Shown here: in pieces, positions 24,036-32,020 of the stretch | How positions within the stretch are numbered: position 1 is the first letter of the stretch | Layout of the letters: the number at the start of each line of letters is the position of its first letter | Assembly (NCBI GenBank): GCA_964447605.1 | Contig: CAYUTA010000004.1 | Coordinates: 1 to 64,000, forward strand | Origin: CAYUTA01 sp964447605 | GTDB taxonomy: Bacteria; Bacillota; Clostridia; Christensenellales; CAG-138 | Direction: 5' to 3' | Length of the DNA stretch: 64,000 nucleotides | Translations under genes and position numbers: made by a program | Notes under the pieces: model-generated | Seen by the model: the letters and a program-made list of their open reading frames with translations, nothing else | The model's database searches: none | Told to the model about the DNA's origin: nothing

Positions 24036-25367
24036 CTATTTAAGCCCGGCGGAAGACGGCGGCTGCGCCTGAGACGGAACCGGCGGACGCTTTTTGCAAA
24101 AATGTGTTTGAATGAAACCGACGCTCCCCACCGCGCCCTTGACGGCAAAGAAAACAAACATCGCGTAGGCGGCAAGGTTGCGCAGAATATCGGTCGTATT
24201 GCAGAGAATTGGATCCGCAATGCCGAGCAACACATAGGGCAGGGGAATCTGCACCGGGTTAAAAACCAGAAGAAACAGCGCGGCATACCAGAGGTCGCGG
24301 CGCGTCAATGCGTCGCACGAAAGCAGAAGCGCCGCGGCGGGCAGCAGATACAGCGCGGTATAGTAGCCGCTGTTGACCGGATAGTTGACAAGCACGAGCA
24401 TGATAGCGGCGACGGCCTCCCAGCGGCGCTTGCATACGCACGCATGAACGAGACACAGGCACGCGAGCAGCGTATCCACGGCGGGCATAAGGCGAAACAG
24501 CCTGTCGCCAAGCTTCCAGAGATTGGCGTTGATAAACGGATTGAGGAACGTGGTATCGTAGGCAATGGAGGCAAACAGGCGGAACCCAAAGCGCGGATAG
24601 ATAAAACGCGTATAGTAGGCCGTATGCGCCCCGAAGTTCTCAAACAGAAGCGGCAGGCTTGCAAAGCCGCCCCGCATGCACAGAAAGGGAAGGAAAACCG
24701 CGCAGAGCCCATACGCGGCCAGACGAAGCGCGTCTTTCCAGCGCCTCCGGCGCAACAGCAAAAGCCCGAGCAGCGCGGGATAGATCTTCAGCGCGGCGGC
24801 CACGGCCAGCGCGACAAAGGCCAGTTCGCGGACAAATGGGCGCGGGCTTTGGCAGCCCAGCAGAAACCAGATGCAAAGCACCGCGGCGAGCAGGATGATG
24901 TTCCCCCGCTCAAAGGCAAAGATTGCGGGCGCTGAAAGCGTCAGCGCGGCGGCAAGCAGCGCGGACCTCCCCCCTGACGCGCCGAGCAGGCGGGAAAGCC
25001 CGTGCCACAGCAGGACGAGGCAGCCGATCTCCAGCATGATCGCCACGCAAAGCGCCCGGGGCGTGGTTGCGTCGCGCCCGCTTACCGCGTCGACAAGCCA
25101 AAACAGCACATATGCCAACGGCGGATAGTTCGCATCCTTAAACGGCACATGGGACTCGCCCTGCCCAAAGCCGTAAGGGTCGAGCGTGCGGGCGTATTCC
25201 TCCGTGTTCAGCATGTCGGCCATAAAATCCCGGCCCCCGAGATACAGGATATCCGTCTGACCGCCGCGATTGCCGCAGCAAAGCAGCAGCAAAAACAGCG
25301 CGAACAGCGCCGCCAGCGCGAGCAGGAACGCCGTTTGCAGCCGGGCTTTGGAAAGCGGCCGGTTCAT
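24036..25367 (-). CDS. GT87-like membrane glycosyltransferase
   Basis: A 443-residue integral membrane protein with about ten hydrophobic segments. The first outer loop has the GT87/DUF2029 features LDPYGFGQG and DANYPPLAYVLF, where an acidic residue and the NYPP stretch are typical of polyprenyl-phosphate-dependent mannosyltransferases. It would add a sugar to a lipid, glycan or protein at the outer membrane face; donor and acceptor are unknown. Its start overlaps the stop of the YcxB-like gene by four bases (ATGA), so the two are coupled. Confidence 0.75.
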   Translation of the reverse strand: MNRPLSKARLQTAFLLALAALFALFLLLLCCGNRGGQTDILYLGGRDFMADMLNTEEYARTLDPYGFGQGESHVPFKDANYPPLAYVLFWLVDAVSGRDATTPRALCVAIMLEIGCLVLLWHGLSRLLGASGGRSALLAAALTLSAPAIFAFERGNIILLAAVLCIWFLLGCQSPRPFVRELAFVALAVAAALKIYPALLGLLLLRRRRWKDALRLAAYGLCAVFLPFLCMRGGFASLPLLFENFGAHTAYYTRFIYPRFGFRLFASIAYDTTFLNPFINANLWKLGDRLFRLMPAVDTLLACLCLVHACVCKRRWEAVAAIMLVLVNYPVNSGYYTALYLLPAAALLLSCDALTRRDLWYAALFLLVFNPVQIPLPYVLLGIADPILCNTTDILRNLAAYAMFVFFAVKGAVGSVGFIQTHFCKKRPPVPSQAQPPSSAGLK

Positions 25368-25885
25368 TTGAGCCTGAGCTTTTGAGCGGGCATATATCTT
25401 GCAAACAGCTTGCGCAGCGTTTCCACGCCGGACGCTCCGGCAATCTGCGTCTTGGGCAGCACGTTTGCGTTGGAATCGGTGATGAACACGTAAAACGCGA
25501 CCCTTGTCTCGACAACGGAAAGGATGCGTTCCCAGGGCACGTCGGAGTTGCCGCGGTCGCTCATAGCATGGAAGCCGTCCTTGTCCACCAGCGCGTCGAA
25601 GGAAAACTCGGCGATCTTGCTGGACTTATACATGCCGTTGATGCGCAGCAGCATGGACGCGATGTTGATGACCGCCAGCAGCAGCACGCCGAGCGCGGCC
25701 AGAAGCAGCGCCTGCAGAGCCGCGCTGGAAAGCGGGATGCCCTGCATATATTTCAAAAAGCCGACCAGCAGCGCGATGACGACGAATACGGTGGCCGACG
25801 CGCTGACGAGCTTGCGCTTCATCAGAAGCAGGTTGAAATCGATATTGTCCCGTTTGGTGATGGTAAAGTGTCCCTTGAACTGCAT
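25364..25885 (-). CDS. YcxB-like membrane protein
   Basis: A 173-residue protein with an early strand (FKGHFTITKRDNIDFN), two membrane segments (about 30-48 and 53-78), then a C-terminal domain with WERILSVVETRVAFYVFITDSNANVLPK. This last part matches the YcxB-like C-terminal domain, whose function is not known. It has a ribosome site GGAGG upstream and overlaps the GT87-like gene by four bases. Confidence 0.75.
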   Translation of the reverse strand: MQFKGHFTITKRDNIDFNLLLMKRKLVSASATVFVVIALLVGFLKYMQGIPLSSAALQALLLAALGVLLLAVINIASMLLRINGMYKSSKIAEFSFDALVDKDGFHAMSDRGNSDVPWERILSVVETRVAFYVFITDSNANVLPKTQIAGASGVETLRKLFARYMPAQKLRLK

Positions 25886-25953
25886 AAAGGCCTCCTAAAC
25901 AAGTGTTGCATGTTGCGCGGCAACCGCGCCGCTTTTACGGCAAAAGTAACGGA

Positions 25954-27333
25954 TCAATCAAAGATCTTATCGAATCGGGACTCCGTTTGCTCGGACGGCC
26001 CAGGCTTTCCAGAACGCGGGCATGCGGGCCGCTTGCCCGCGCACATATCTTCCGCCGGCTCCGGCTGGACGGGCTTACGCCGCGCCTCGGCACGCTCTGC
26101 CATGCCGGAAGCTGCGGAACCGGCCTGATCCGGTGACGGCGCATCGTCCCCGCCGGGTTCGATGGTAATGATTTCAAAAATCCTTTGGTGCGGGCCGCGC
26201 GCCTGGCGGTTGAAAAACGACCGTATGGCGCGTATGGGCGCAGGCGGCACGGGCGTGCCTGGCTCCGGCGCGTCTGTGCCGCCTGTTTCCGCGCCCGGCG
26301 CGTCTGTTTCCAGCCCGGGCGCATCCGCAGCGGGTTCCCCGGCAACGGGCGCGACAGGAGCGCCGCCATGTGTGGGGGCAGACGCGTCCGCACGCTCCAA
26401 CAGCAACGCCTCCCCGTCTTCGGAAAGCGGGGCGTCGCCGGCAGGGCTCGCGGGCGGTTGCGGCCGTTGCCGGAACGCAATGGGGGACCGCGACCTGTGT
26501 CTGCGCAGGAGAAGCACCTGAATCACCAGCGCGCAGATCAGGCTCACCAGCGCAACCATGGACAGCACGAGCAGCACGGCGTTGCGCAGCAGGTATACCG
26601 AGCCGAGCGAACGCGACGCAAGCAGCGTAAGCTCGCCCTGCCCGCCGGATACGGTCTGTGTACGCTGGACGAAATATCGTTCGCCGTCACTGTACCCACC
26701 GGAAAACGCGGGAGCGGTAACAAGTTCAAGCTCGTCGTTGATAAAGGAAAATTCGCGTAGCACCAGTTCCGGCTCCGTGGAAGCGTAAGCGGTCAAGATG
26801 GCCGCGTCGAGCGATTGCACAAGCACGAATCCCTCGGTATCGGTGCGCGGCACGCAGCCCCAGAGCAGCGCCTGATCCGCATCGTCGACGCGCGTGCGCT
26901 CCACGGACTCGCCGTCGAGCACCTCGCTCGTCCAGGCGGTACCGTGCTCCTCGGCCAGATTGCGGCCGATGCGGCCCGCCACGGAGGAAGCGACGACCAG
27001 CCCGGTATAGTCCGTTACGTCGACTGCGGAAACCGCGAGCAGTTCGCACATGGTTACCAGCGCGTCAGTCTGCAAAAGCGCGTCGTCATGCGCCAGAAAC
27101 CGTGCGACGGCGCGCGCCTTTGCCAGCACATTGTTTTCAGAAACCGTGGCGACGGCCTCCGCATCCGCGCCAACGGCGTCAAACTGCGCAAACGCCGCGT
27201 CAAGCAGCGCGTTCAGGTCGGCATAGACGGCTTGCTGAGCGCTCCGTGTCAAAAGCGGAGCGGCCACGAGCATGGCCGATGCAAACACTGCGATGACAAC
27301 AAACACAAGCCAATTGGTCAAAAAACGTCTCAT
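25954..27333 (-). CDS. Two-helix membrane protein with outer Cache-like region
   Basis: A 459-residue protein with a transmembrane helix at about 8-30, an outer region of about 250 residues, a second helix at about 262-290, and a disordered Pro/Ala/Gly/Asp-rich cytoplasmic tail. The outer region (a helix pair, then VTDYTGLVVASS and later FSFINDELELVTAP) resembles a Cache-type sensor. No HAMP, kinase, cyclase or methyl-accepting domain follows, so it is a sensor-like protein without a recognisable output. It lies 68 bp upstream of the YcxB-like gene on the same strand. Confidence 0.65.
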   Translation of the reverse strand: MRRFLTNWLVFVVIAVFASAMLVAAPLLTRSAQQAVYADLNALLDAAFAQFDAVGADAEAVATVSENNVLAKARAVARFLAHDDALLQTDALVTMCELLAVSAVDVTDYTGLVVASSVAGRIGRNLAEEHGTAWTSEVLDGESVERTRVDDADQALLWGCVPRTDTEGFVLVQSLDAAILTAYASTEPELVLREFSFINDELELVTAPAFSGGYSDGERYFVQRTQTVSGGQGELTLLASRSLGSVYLLRNAVLLVLSMVALVSLICALVIQVLLLRRHRSRSPIAFRQRPQPPASPAGDAPLSEDGEALLLERADASAPTHGGAPVAPVAGEPAADAPGLETDAPGAETGGTDAPEPGTPVPPAPIRAIRSFFNRQARGPHQRIFEIITIEPGGDDAPSPDQAGSAASGMAERAEARRKPVQPEPAEDMCAGKRPACPRSGKPGPSEQTESRFDKIFD

Positions 27334-27375
27334 GCACCGCCTCCGATCCCCATCATAGCGATCTATTCATTGATA

Positions 27376-27510
27376 GTATACCATAATCCTGCGGAGATTG
27401 TGGTATCCTATGCCATCGTGTTCGGTTGCCGCCCGCAGACGGCGGGAAAACGGGCGGCTTACAAACCGCCGGAGGCGTATCATAGCCGCGTTGCGGGTAT
27501 GATACCATAC
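27376..27510. repeat. Structured intergenic repeat, copy A
   Basis: A 135 bp element repeated at 28342-28475 in the same orientation. Hairpins: ATACCATAATC with GATTGTGGTAT (one G-T) near the left end, GCCGCCCG/CGGGCGGC in the middle, and GTATCATA/TATGATAC at the right end. The middle third is nearly identical between copies, while end hairpins differ with paired changes, suggesting the fold matters. Confidence 0.8.
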
Positions 27511-27602
27511 TTGTGGCATGGAGAAAAGGGGGGATAAAACCGTGCCAAAGCACAGGCCCGGCGCGGAACGGGGCTCGTACAAAACGGGAGGCGGTTGCCG
27601 GA

Positions 27603-28295
27603 TTAATTCCTGCGCGAACGCTGAGCGATGGAAAGCAGGCGCAAAAAGCTGATCAGCGAAGCAACGGCCGCCAGCACATAGGTCATGGCCGCCGCCTTGA
27701 GCACGGCGCGCGCCCCGTCGGACTCCTCATAGGAAATGTAGTTTCCTTCCTCGAGCATGCGCAGCCCGCGCGCGGAAGCGTTGAATTCCACCGGCAGCGT
27801 GACCACCTGAAACAGCAGCATCGCGCCGAAAAGAATCACGCCGATCATGGCGAGGTTATAGCTGCCCATCAAAAGCCCCAGGATGACGATCCATGGCGCG
27901 GCCTGTGATCCGAGCGAGGCAACCGGCAAAATTGCGTTGCGCAGGCGGATGGGAGAATAGCCGCTTTCATACTGCATGACATGGCCGATTTCGTGCGCGG
28001 CCACGGCCAGCGCGGCGATGGAATTGCTGCCATAAACCTGCGCGCTCAACCCAACGACGTTGGTTTTGGGGTTGAAGTGATCGGTCAGCGCCCCCTGAAC
28101 GGGCGTGATCTGCACCGCGCTGTTGTTTTTATAAAGCAGCTCCTGCGCCACCTGATCGGCGGTTTTTCCGCACGAAGCGCTCCGCTGCGCGTACTGGTTG
28201 AACGTGCGCTGTACCTTGCCCTGCGCCGCCATGCCAAGGCCCATAACGATAAGCAGCAGCAAAATATAAATGCCGTCTCCGGAGCCGTAATACAT
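27603..28295 (-). CDS. YugP-family zinc metallopeptidase
   Basis: Membrane-embedded neutral zinc metallopeptidase of the Zn_peptidase_2 (YugP) family. The 230-residue protein has an N-terminal membrane segment (about 8-24), the zinc motif HEIGH (101-105), and further hydrophobic segments at about 130-165 and 205-222. The VTLPVEFNASARGL stretch is typical and holds the likely third ligand. Start ATG 28295 follows GGAAGGAAGGA. The gene is bracketed by copies A and B of a structured repeat. The natural substrate is unknown. Confidence 0.88.
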   Translation of the reverse strand: MYYGSGDGIYILLLLIVMGLGMAAQGKVQRTFNQYAQRSASCGKTADQVAQELLYKNNSAVQITPVQGALTDHFNPKTNVVGLSAQVYGSNSIAALAVAAHEIGHVMQYESGYSPIRLRNAILPVASLGSQAAPWIVILGLLMGSYNLAMIGVILFGAMLLFQVVTLPVEFNASARGLRMLEEGNYISYEESDGARAVLKAAAMTYVLAAVASLISFLRLLSIAQRSRRN

Positions 28296-28341
28296 GCTGA
28301 TTCCTTCCTTCCGGAACAGAGTGAAGTGTTCCTTTCCTTTT

Positions 28342-28475
28342 GATACCATACCCCGGCAGGGGAGATGGTATCCTATGCCATCGTGTTCGATTGCCGCCCG
28401 CAGACGGCGGAAAAACGGGCGGCTTGCAAACCGCCGGAGGCGTATAATAACCGTATTATAGATATGATACCACAT
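28342..28475. repeat. Structured intergenic repeat, copy B
   Basis: Second copy of the element at 27376-27510, upstream of the YugP gene. The left hairpin here is GATACCAT/ATGGTATC with an inner CCCC/GGGG pairing, different in sequence from copy A but equivalent in fold. The GCCGCCCG...CGGGCGGC core is conserved. Confidence 0.8.
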
Positions 28476-28553
28476 CGGGGCGGATTTACGCAACGTGTAT
28501 GATCGCCCGGAGCGCCGAACCGGGCGGTCGTTCACAGAATCGTAATAATTTAC

Positions 28554-28582
28554 TTGACGAACATGCGCGGGATTGCTATACT
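28554..28582 (+). promoter_or_regulatory. Promoter of the riboswitch transcript
   Basis: TTGACG (28554-28559), 17 bp spacer, TATACT (28577-28582), about 20 bases before the aptamer. Confidence 0.65.
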
Positions 28583-28599
28583 TGCCCTTATAAAATCAT

Positions 28600-28695
28600 A
28601 TCGTTGGGCAAAACCGTCGAAAGGCGGCTGACGCAAAGCTAAAGGGGCTTCATCCGGGCCGGAAACGGGCGAGGATATGCCAGCCAGTTGCACAT
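28600..28695 (+). ncRNA. Cyclic di-GMP-I (GEMM) type riboswitch aptamer
   Basis: The core GGGCAAAACC - CGAAAG - TGACGCAAAGC and the 3' part GCCAGCCAGTTGC match the GEMM-I consensus, including the GAAA tetraloop that docks into its receptor. The G of GGGCAAA is kept, which favours c-di-GMP over the cGAMP-binding variant; this subclass call is tentative. A terminator hairpin follows directly. Confidence 0.85.
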
Positions 28696-28701
28696 TGACT
28701 A

Positions 28702-28744
28702 TGCAGGTGACTTGCTTAGCTTATGCAACCCCTGTATATTTTTT
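28702..28744 (+). terminator. Riboswitch expression-platform terminator
   Basis: TGCAGG pairs with CCTGTA (one G-T), TTGC pairs with GCAA inside, and TTTTTT follows at 28739-28744. A second hairpin (CCGGC...ATCCC/GGGAT...GCCGG, 28764-28794) followed by TTTTT at 28807-28811 may add to control. Confidence 0.65.
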
Positions 28745-28832
28745 GTCTCCTGACCCAAGTCGTCCGGCTATATCCCTCTCAAAGGGATGGCCGGTTGTGA
28801 ATCCGGTTTTTAAACTTTGAAGGAGGCTCCAT

Positions 28833-29243
28833 ATGGGCGGGTTCCGTTTGAAGGGGCGGCGGGTGTGTGTGATCATGCTGGTCGCTGCCGCTTTTGTTTT
28901 TCTGTGCGCGCCAAGGCTGGCGTCGCGTGCGGATTTTGCGCCCGGCTTATCCGACAACACGCCGGGGACGGACGCCGTGCCTGTGGAGACAAACGGCGCT
29001 TCCGGAGCATACCGGAAAGCCGCGGCGCCCTGCGAATCCGAAGGCGATAGTGCCGGCGCATATGTGCGCGAGGCGCTGGAGGACACGGCGGAGGCCGATC
29101 CGGACGCGGACAGCGGCATGCCGGAAACACCCGCGGAGGATGGCGCGCCGGCCGATAGCGGCGCGTGGTCGCCATCGCCGCGTACCGCGACAAACCGCAT
29201 CTGCGGAAGCGTGACCAGTTCCGGCCGGTTCTTCGGAAGATAG
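28833..29243 (+). CDS. Exported protein under riboswitch control, 3' end replaced
   Basis: A 136-residue frame with a basic N-terminus and a hydrophobic signal or anchor (about 11-26), then a low-complexity Ala/Asp/Glu/Pro-rich stretch typical of secreted linkers. It starts at ATG 28833 after GAAGGAGG and is downstream of the c-di-GMP-type riboswitch, so a surface or motility-related product is expected. After about residue 110 the sequence is the antisense of a GyrI-like gene on the other strand, so the native C-terminal part has been lost. I treat it as truncated by a rearrangement or misassembly at about 29165. Confidence 0.6.
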   Translation: MGGFRLKGRRVCVIMLVAAAFVFLCAPRLASRADFAPGLSDNTPGTDAVPVETNGASGAYRKAAAPCESEGDSAGAYVREALEDTAEADPDADSGMPETPAEDGAPADSGAWSPSPRTATNRICGSVTSSGRFFGR

Positions 29244-29278
29244 AACGCCCTATATTCCTTTTTGTAATCAAACGCCAT
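29168..29278 (-). pseudogene. GyrI-like domain protein, N-terminal fragment
   Basis: From the ATG at 29278 (ribosome site GAGGGGGAGAG) about 37 residues, beginning MAFDYKKEYRAFYLPKNRPE and running through QMRFVAVRGDGD, match the start of the GyrI-like small-molecule-binding family (about 200 residues). The frame then runs into Ser/Ala-rich sequence antisense to the exported-protein gene. The remaining 160 or so residues of the domain are absent. Confidence 0.7.
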
Positions 29279-29542
29279 GCTCTCCCCCTCGTTTTTATTG
29301 TCAATGGCCGTCCATGCGTTTATGCGCGGTTTCGACGCGCCGCGGCGGTTGACAGGCCGCCCGTTTTCCCGCCGCTGAAGCGGCCGTTGGCACAGGATAC
29401 CACATCCTGTTTCCGGATGTGACGGGATTCCGCGCGGCGGCCATGATATGCCTCCGGCGGCCGATAAGCGCCCGATTGCCTGCCGCCTGCCGGCGGCAAC
29501 CGAAATTGAACGGCGTATTATATTATCGCCCATAACGGGATG

Positions 29543-29551
29543 TGGTATAAT
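29543..29551 (+). promoter_or_regulatory. Extended -10 element at the cobO start, probably leaderless
   Basis: TGGTATAAT with seven bases between TATAAT and the ATG at 29559. The spacing is identical to that at 18997-19013. No ribosome site is present. Confidence 0.5.
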
Positions 29552-29558
29552 ACAAACC

Positions 29559-30071
29559 ATGATACACGTATATACCGGCGATGGAAAGGGCAAGACCACG
29601 GCGGCCGTCGGGCTTGCCGTACGGCATGCGGGGGCGGGCAAAACCGTGCTGTTCGTACAGTTTATGAAATGTATGCCAACGGGCGAGCTGGCCGCGCTTG
29701 GGCAGCTAAGCGGCATTACGGTGTTGCGCAACGCCTGCCGCCACGGGTTCTCCTTTGCCATGACGGAGGAGGAACGGGCGATGGTGACCGCGTCGCATAA
29801 CGCGAATCTGCGACGCGCCGCCGAAGCCGCGCGCACGGGCGCATGCTCGCTGATCGTGCTTGACGAGGTTACGTCGGCCTATGCGCTCGACCTCATCGAC
29901 CGCGCGGCGGTGGACGCGCTGATCGACGGCGCCGCGGAAACGGAGCTGGTGCTCACGGGGCGCGACCCGGCAAAGCATATGCTTGACGCGGCGGACTATG
30001 TTACCCAAATGACGCTTGTCAAGCACCCCTACACACGCGGCGTCCACGCGCGCAAAGGAATCGAATATTAA
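29559..30071 (+). CDS. cobO: Cob(I)yrinic acid a,c-diamide adenosyltransferase
   Basis: BtuR/CobO-type ATP:corrinoid adenosyltransferase that makes adenosylcobalamin or its precursor. The 170-residue protein opens MIHVYTGDGKGKTTA, with the unusual P-loop at 7-14, then VLFVQFMK, and the later LIVLDEVTSAY Walker-B-like stretch. A short C-terminus (THPYTRGV-like: KHPYTRGVHARKGIEY) is typical. It stands alone; no other cobamide genes are nearby, so salvage is more likely than synthesis. The ATG lacks a ribosome site and is placed at a predicted transcription start. Confidence 0.92.
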   Translation: MIHVYTGDGKGKTTAAVGLAVRHAGAGKTVLFVQFMKCMPTGELAALGQLSGITVLRNACRHGFSFAMTEEERAMVTASHNANLRRAAEAARTGACSLIVLDEVTSAYALDLIDRAAVDALIDGAAETELVLTGRDPAKHMLDAADYVTQMTLVKHPYTRGVHARKGIEY

Positions 30072-30343
30072 GGGGCGCGTCTTGCGCGCAGCAGTCTGCT
30101 GAAAAACGTGGCGCATCCGGCCTGGCCTGCCGATTCCGCAACGAAACGATGCGGGCACAACCGGGCAATCCGTCGAATTCAGCGTCATGCGCGGTGATTG
30201 TGTCGCCCTGCCTGCAGCAAAGCCGGAAAATACCGCAGGCATTCGAGGCAGAAGCCGCATGGCGGGTCCGCGTTTACCGCGCGTGTTCCGCACAGGGTTC
30301 CCATATACGCGCAAAAACGGCAACCGTGGTCCCCGGACCGGCG

Positions 30344-30940
30344 CTATTGGCTCGGACCGACCGCCGTCTGCAGCGCGGCTTCGACCTGTGCAGGCGCAAG
30401 CCGCGTCACCGGAATCACGGGGGCGGGCGGAGCCGTGCGCTTGCCAAGCGCCTTTTTGTACCAGATCGTACTGTGCCAGCCGCCATGTTTAAAGCCCGCA
30501 TCGGTAAACTCGGCGCATCTGGCAAACCCGAGGGAGGCGTGCAGCCGTTCGCTCGGCTCGTTTGGCGCGGCAATGATCGCATATACGAAAAGCACGCCCT
30601 GCAGCCGCAGCAGCTCCGTTACCGCACGGCACAGCCGCTTTCCGACGCCATGCCCGCGACAATCAGTCCGGACATATACCGAGAGCTCGGCGTTCCAGCC
30701 GTAGGCCGCGCGGTCAAACAGCCTGTGCGCATACGCATAGCCTGCAATTCCGCCGTCAAGCTCGCAGACAAGGTACGGATATTGGGTATATATTCCCGCG
30801 ATACGCGCGGCAAACGCCTCCGCCGTGGGCGGTTCATATTCAAACGTCACCGTTGTGTTGAGAACATACGGCGCATAGATGCGGCTCAGCGCATCCGCGT
30901 CCGAAAGCGCGGCCATGCGCAGCGTGACATACGGTTCCAT
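30344..30940 (-). CDS. GNAT-family N-acetyltransferase (Pat/YncA-like)
   Basis: A 198-residue acetyl-CoA-dependent acetyltransferase, similar to phosphinothricin/methionine-sulfoximine acetyltransferases: LRMAALSDADALSRIYAPYV opening, TTVTFEYEPPT, the acetyl-CoA loop RTDCRGHGVGKRL, and ASLGFARCAEF with a late GGWHSTIWYKK. The first 165 residues cover the domain; the Pro-rich last 30 are extra. The physiological substrate is unknown. 270 bp of unassigned DNA separates it from cobO. Confidence 0.85.
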   Translation of the reverse strand: MEPYVTLRMAALSDADALSRIYAPYVLNTTVTFEYEPPTAEAFAARIAGIYTQYPYLVCELDGGIAGYAYAHRLFDRAAYGWNAELSVYVRTDCRGHGVGKRLCRAVTELLRLQGVLFVYAIIAAPNEPSERLHASLGFARCAEFTDAGFKHGGWHSTIWYKKALGKRTAPPAPVIPVTRLAPAQVEAALQTAVGPSQ

Positions 30941-31001
30941 ACGGCGCGCGTCCTCCGATTCCCGTCAATTTGCCGGTGGCGTAAGCCTTCCGCCGGCATG
31001 A

Positions 31002-31373
31002 TTATTCATTATACCATTGATCCACCAGCTCAAGCAGTTCTTTTTTACTCAATCCCAGTTCCCGGTAATAGGCCAGCTCCTTTTTAAGCCGGCCGGCAAC
31101 CAGTTGCGCGCGCTTATCGCCCAGGCACGAACCGGGCAGAGGGGAAACAAAGCAGCCCTTGCCCGTGATCGTATCGATAAAGCCCGCGTGCTCGAGCGCT
31201 TCCCAGGCTTTTTTTACGGTGATGACGCTGATACGCAGCTCCTTGGCAACCATGCGGATCGGCGGCAGGCAATCGCCGCTTTTCAGATCTCCACGCACGA
31301 TCTGCGCACAGATCTGCTCATAAATCTGTCTGTAGAGCGGCTGATCCGAGACGGCCGAAAGAACGATGTCCAT
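31002..31373 (-). CDS. GntR-family regulator, YtrA subgroup
   Basis: A 123-residue repressor with an N-terminal winged helix-turn-helix (LYRQIYEQICAQI, then LPPIRMVAKELRIS and the recognition helix VITVKKAWEALE) and a short helical tail for dimerisation, as in the YtrA subgroup. YtrA-type regulators normally sit in and control ABC-transporter operons. Here it is the third gene after an ATPase and a permease and overlaps the permease stop by one base. The operator is probably the inverted repeat at 32896-32915. Confidence 0.88.
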   Translation of the reverse strand: MDIVLSAVSDQPLYRQIYEQICAQIVRGDLKSGDCLPPIRMVAKELRISVITVKKAWEALEHAGFIDTITGKGCFVSPLPGSCLGDKRAQLVAGRLKKELAYYRELGLSKKELLELVDQWYNE

Positions 31374-32014
31374 TACAGATCGACCTTCTCAAAGCGCGCG
31401 GCGCCGACGCGGCAAGCCGCAAGCGTACCCGCCGCGTACAGGGCCATGCCGCCGAGCAGAATCGGAAGCTGCCGCGCCTGCGCGGCGGGCTCGGCCGTAT
31501 CAAGCGACGGAACAAGAAACGCGAGCGTCTCCGTAGCGCCGATGAACAGCAGCACCGCCAGGCCGCCGAGAATCAGGCCCTTCCCCGCGCTGTGCGCATC
31601 CTTGTAGAACGTGGGGAAAAACAGCAGGTTAAATAACGCATACATGACAAACGCAAACCCGAACAACGCCACATTGGCTTCCATGCCGGCGCCGTTAGGA
31701 CCCACCGTCGCGTTCATGCGCGCGCGGATTATGGCAAACGGAATCGCCGCCACGATCTGAAACAGTTCGATTATCACAATCATGCCGCAGCGGGCCCTGA
31801 CCACGTCCCGCTTGCGAACGGGCAGCGAGACGGTATAAAACACGTCCGAATTTTCGCGCCCGGCGACAAAGATGAGGAACGCTTCGAGACATGTGTACAT
31901 AAAGGCGATCAGGTATGGGTATGACGGAATGAGCAGCATGCAGGCAAACAACGGAAAAAAGAACATCGTGGGGTGCCTGGCAAGGGTAAATTCCTTGTAT
32001 AACAGGTCTTTCAT
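31373..32014 (-). CDS. ABC-2 type permease (ABC2_membrane_5)
   Basis: A 213-residue membrane subunit with about six helices, of the short permease class paired with YtrA-type operons. Visible features: FTLARHPTMFFFPLFACMLL near the start, FYTVSLPVRKRDVVRARC in the cytoplasmic loop, and four later helices. It would form an exporter with the ATPase encoded 6 bp upstream. Substrate unknown; related systems respond to cell-wall-active peptides. Confidence 0.82.
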   Translation of the reverse strand: MKDLLYKEFTLARHPTMFFFPLFACMLLIPSYPYLIAFMYTCLEAFLIFVAGRENSDVFYTVSLPVRKRDVVRARCGMIVIIELFQIVAAIPFAIIRARMNATVGPNGAGMEANVALFGFAFVMYALFNLLFFPTFYKDAHSAGKGLILGGLAVLLFIGATETLAFLVPSLDTAEPAAQARQLPILLGGMALYAAGTLAACRVGAARFEKVDL

Positions 32015-32020
32015 GGCGCG

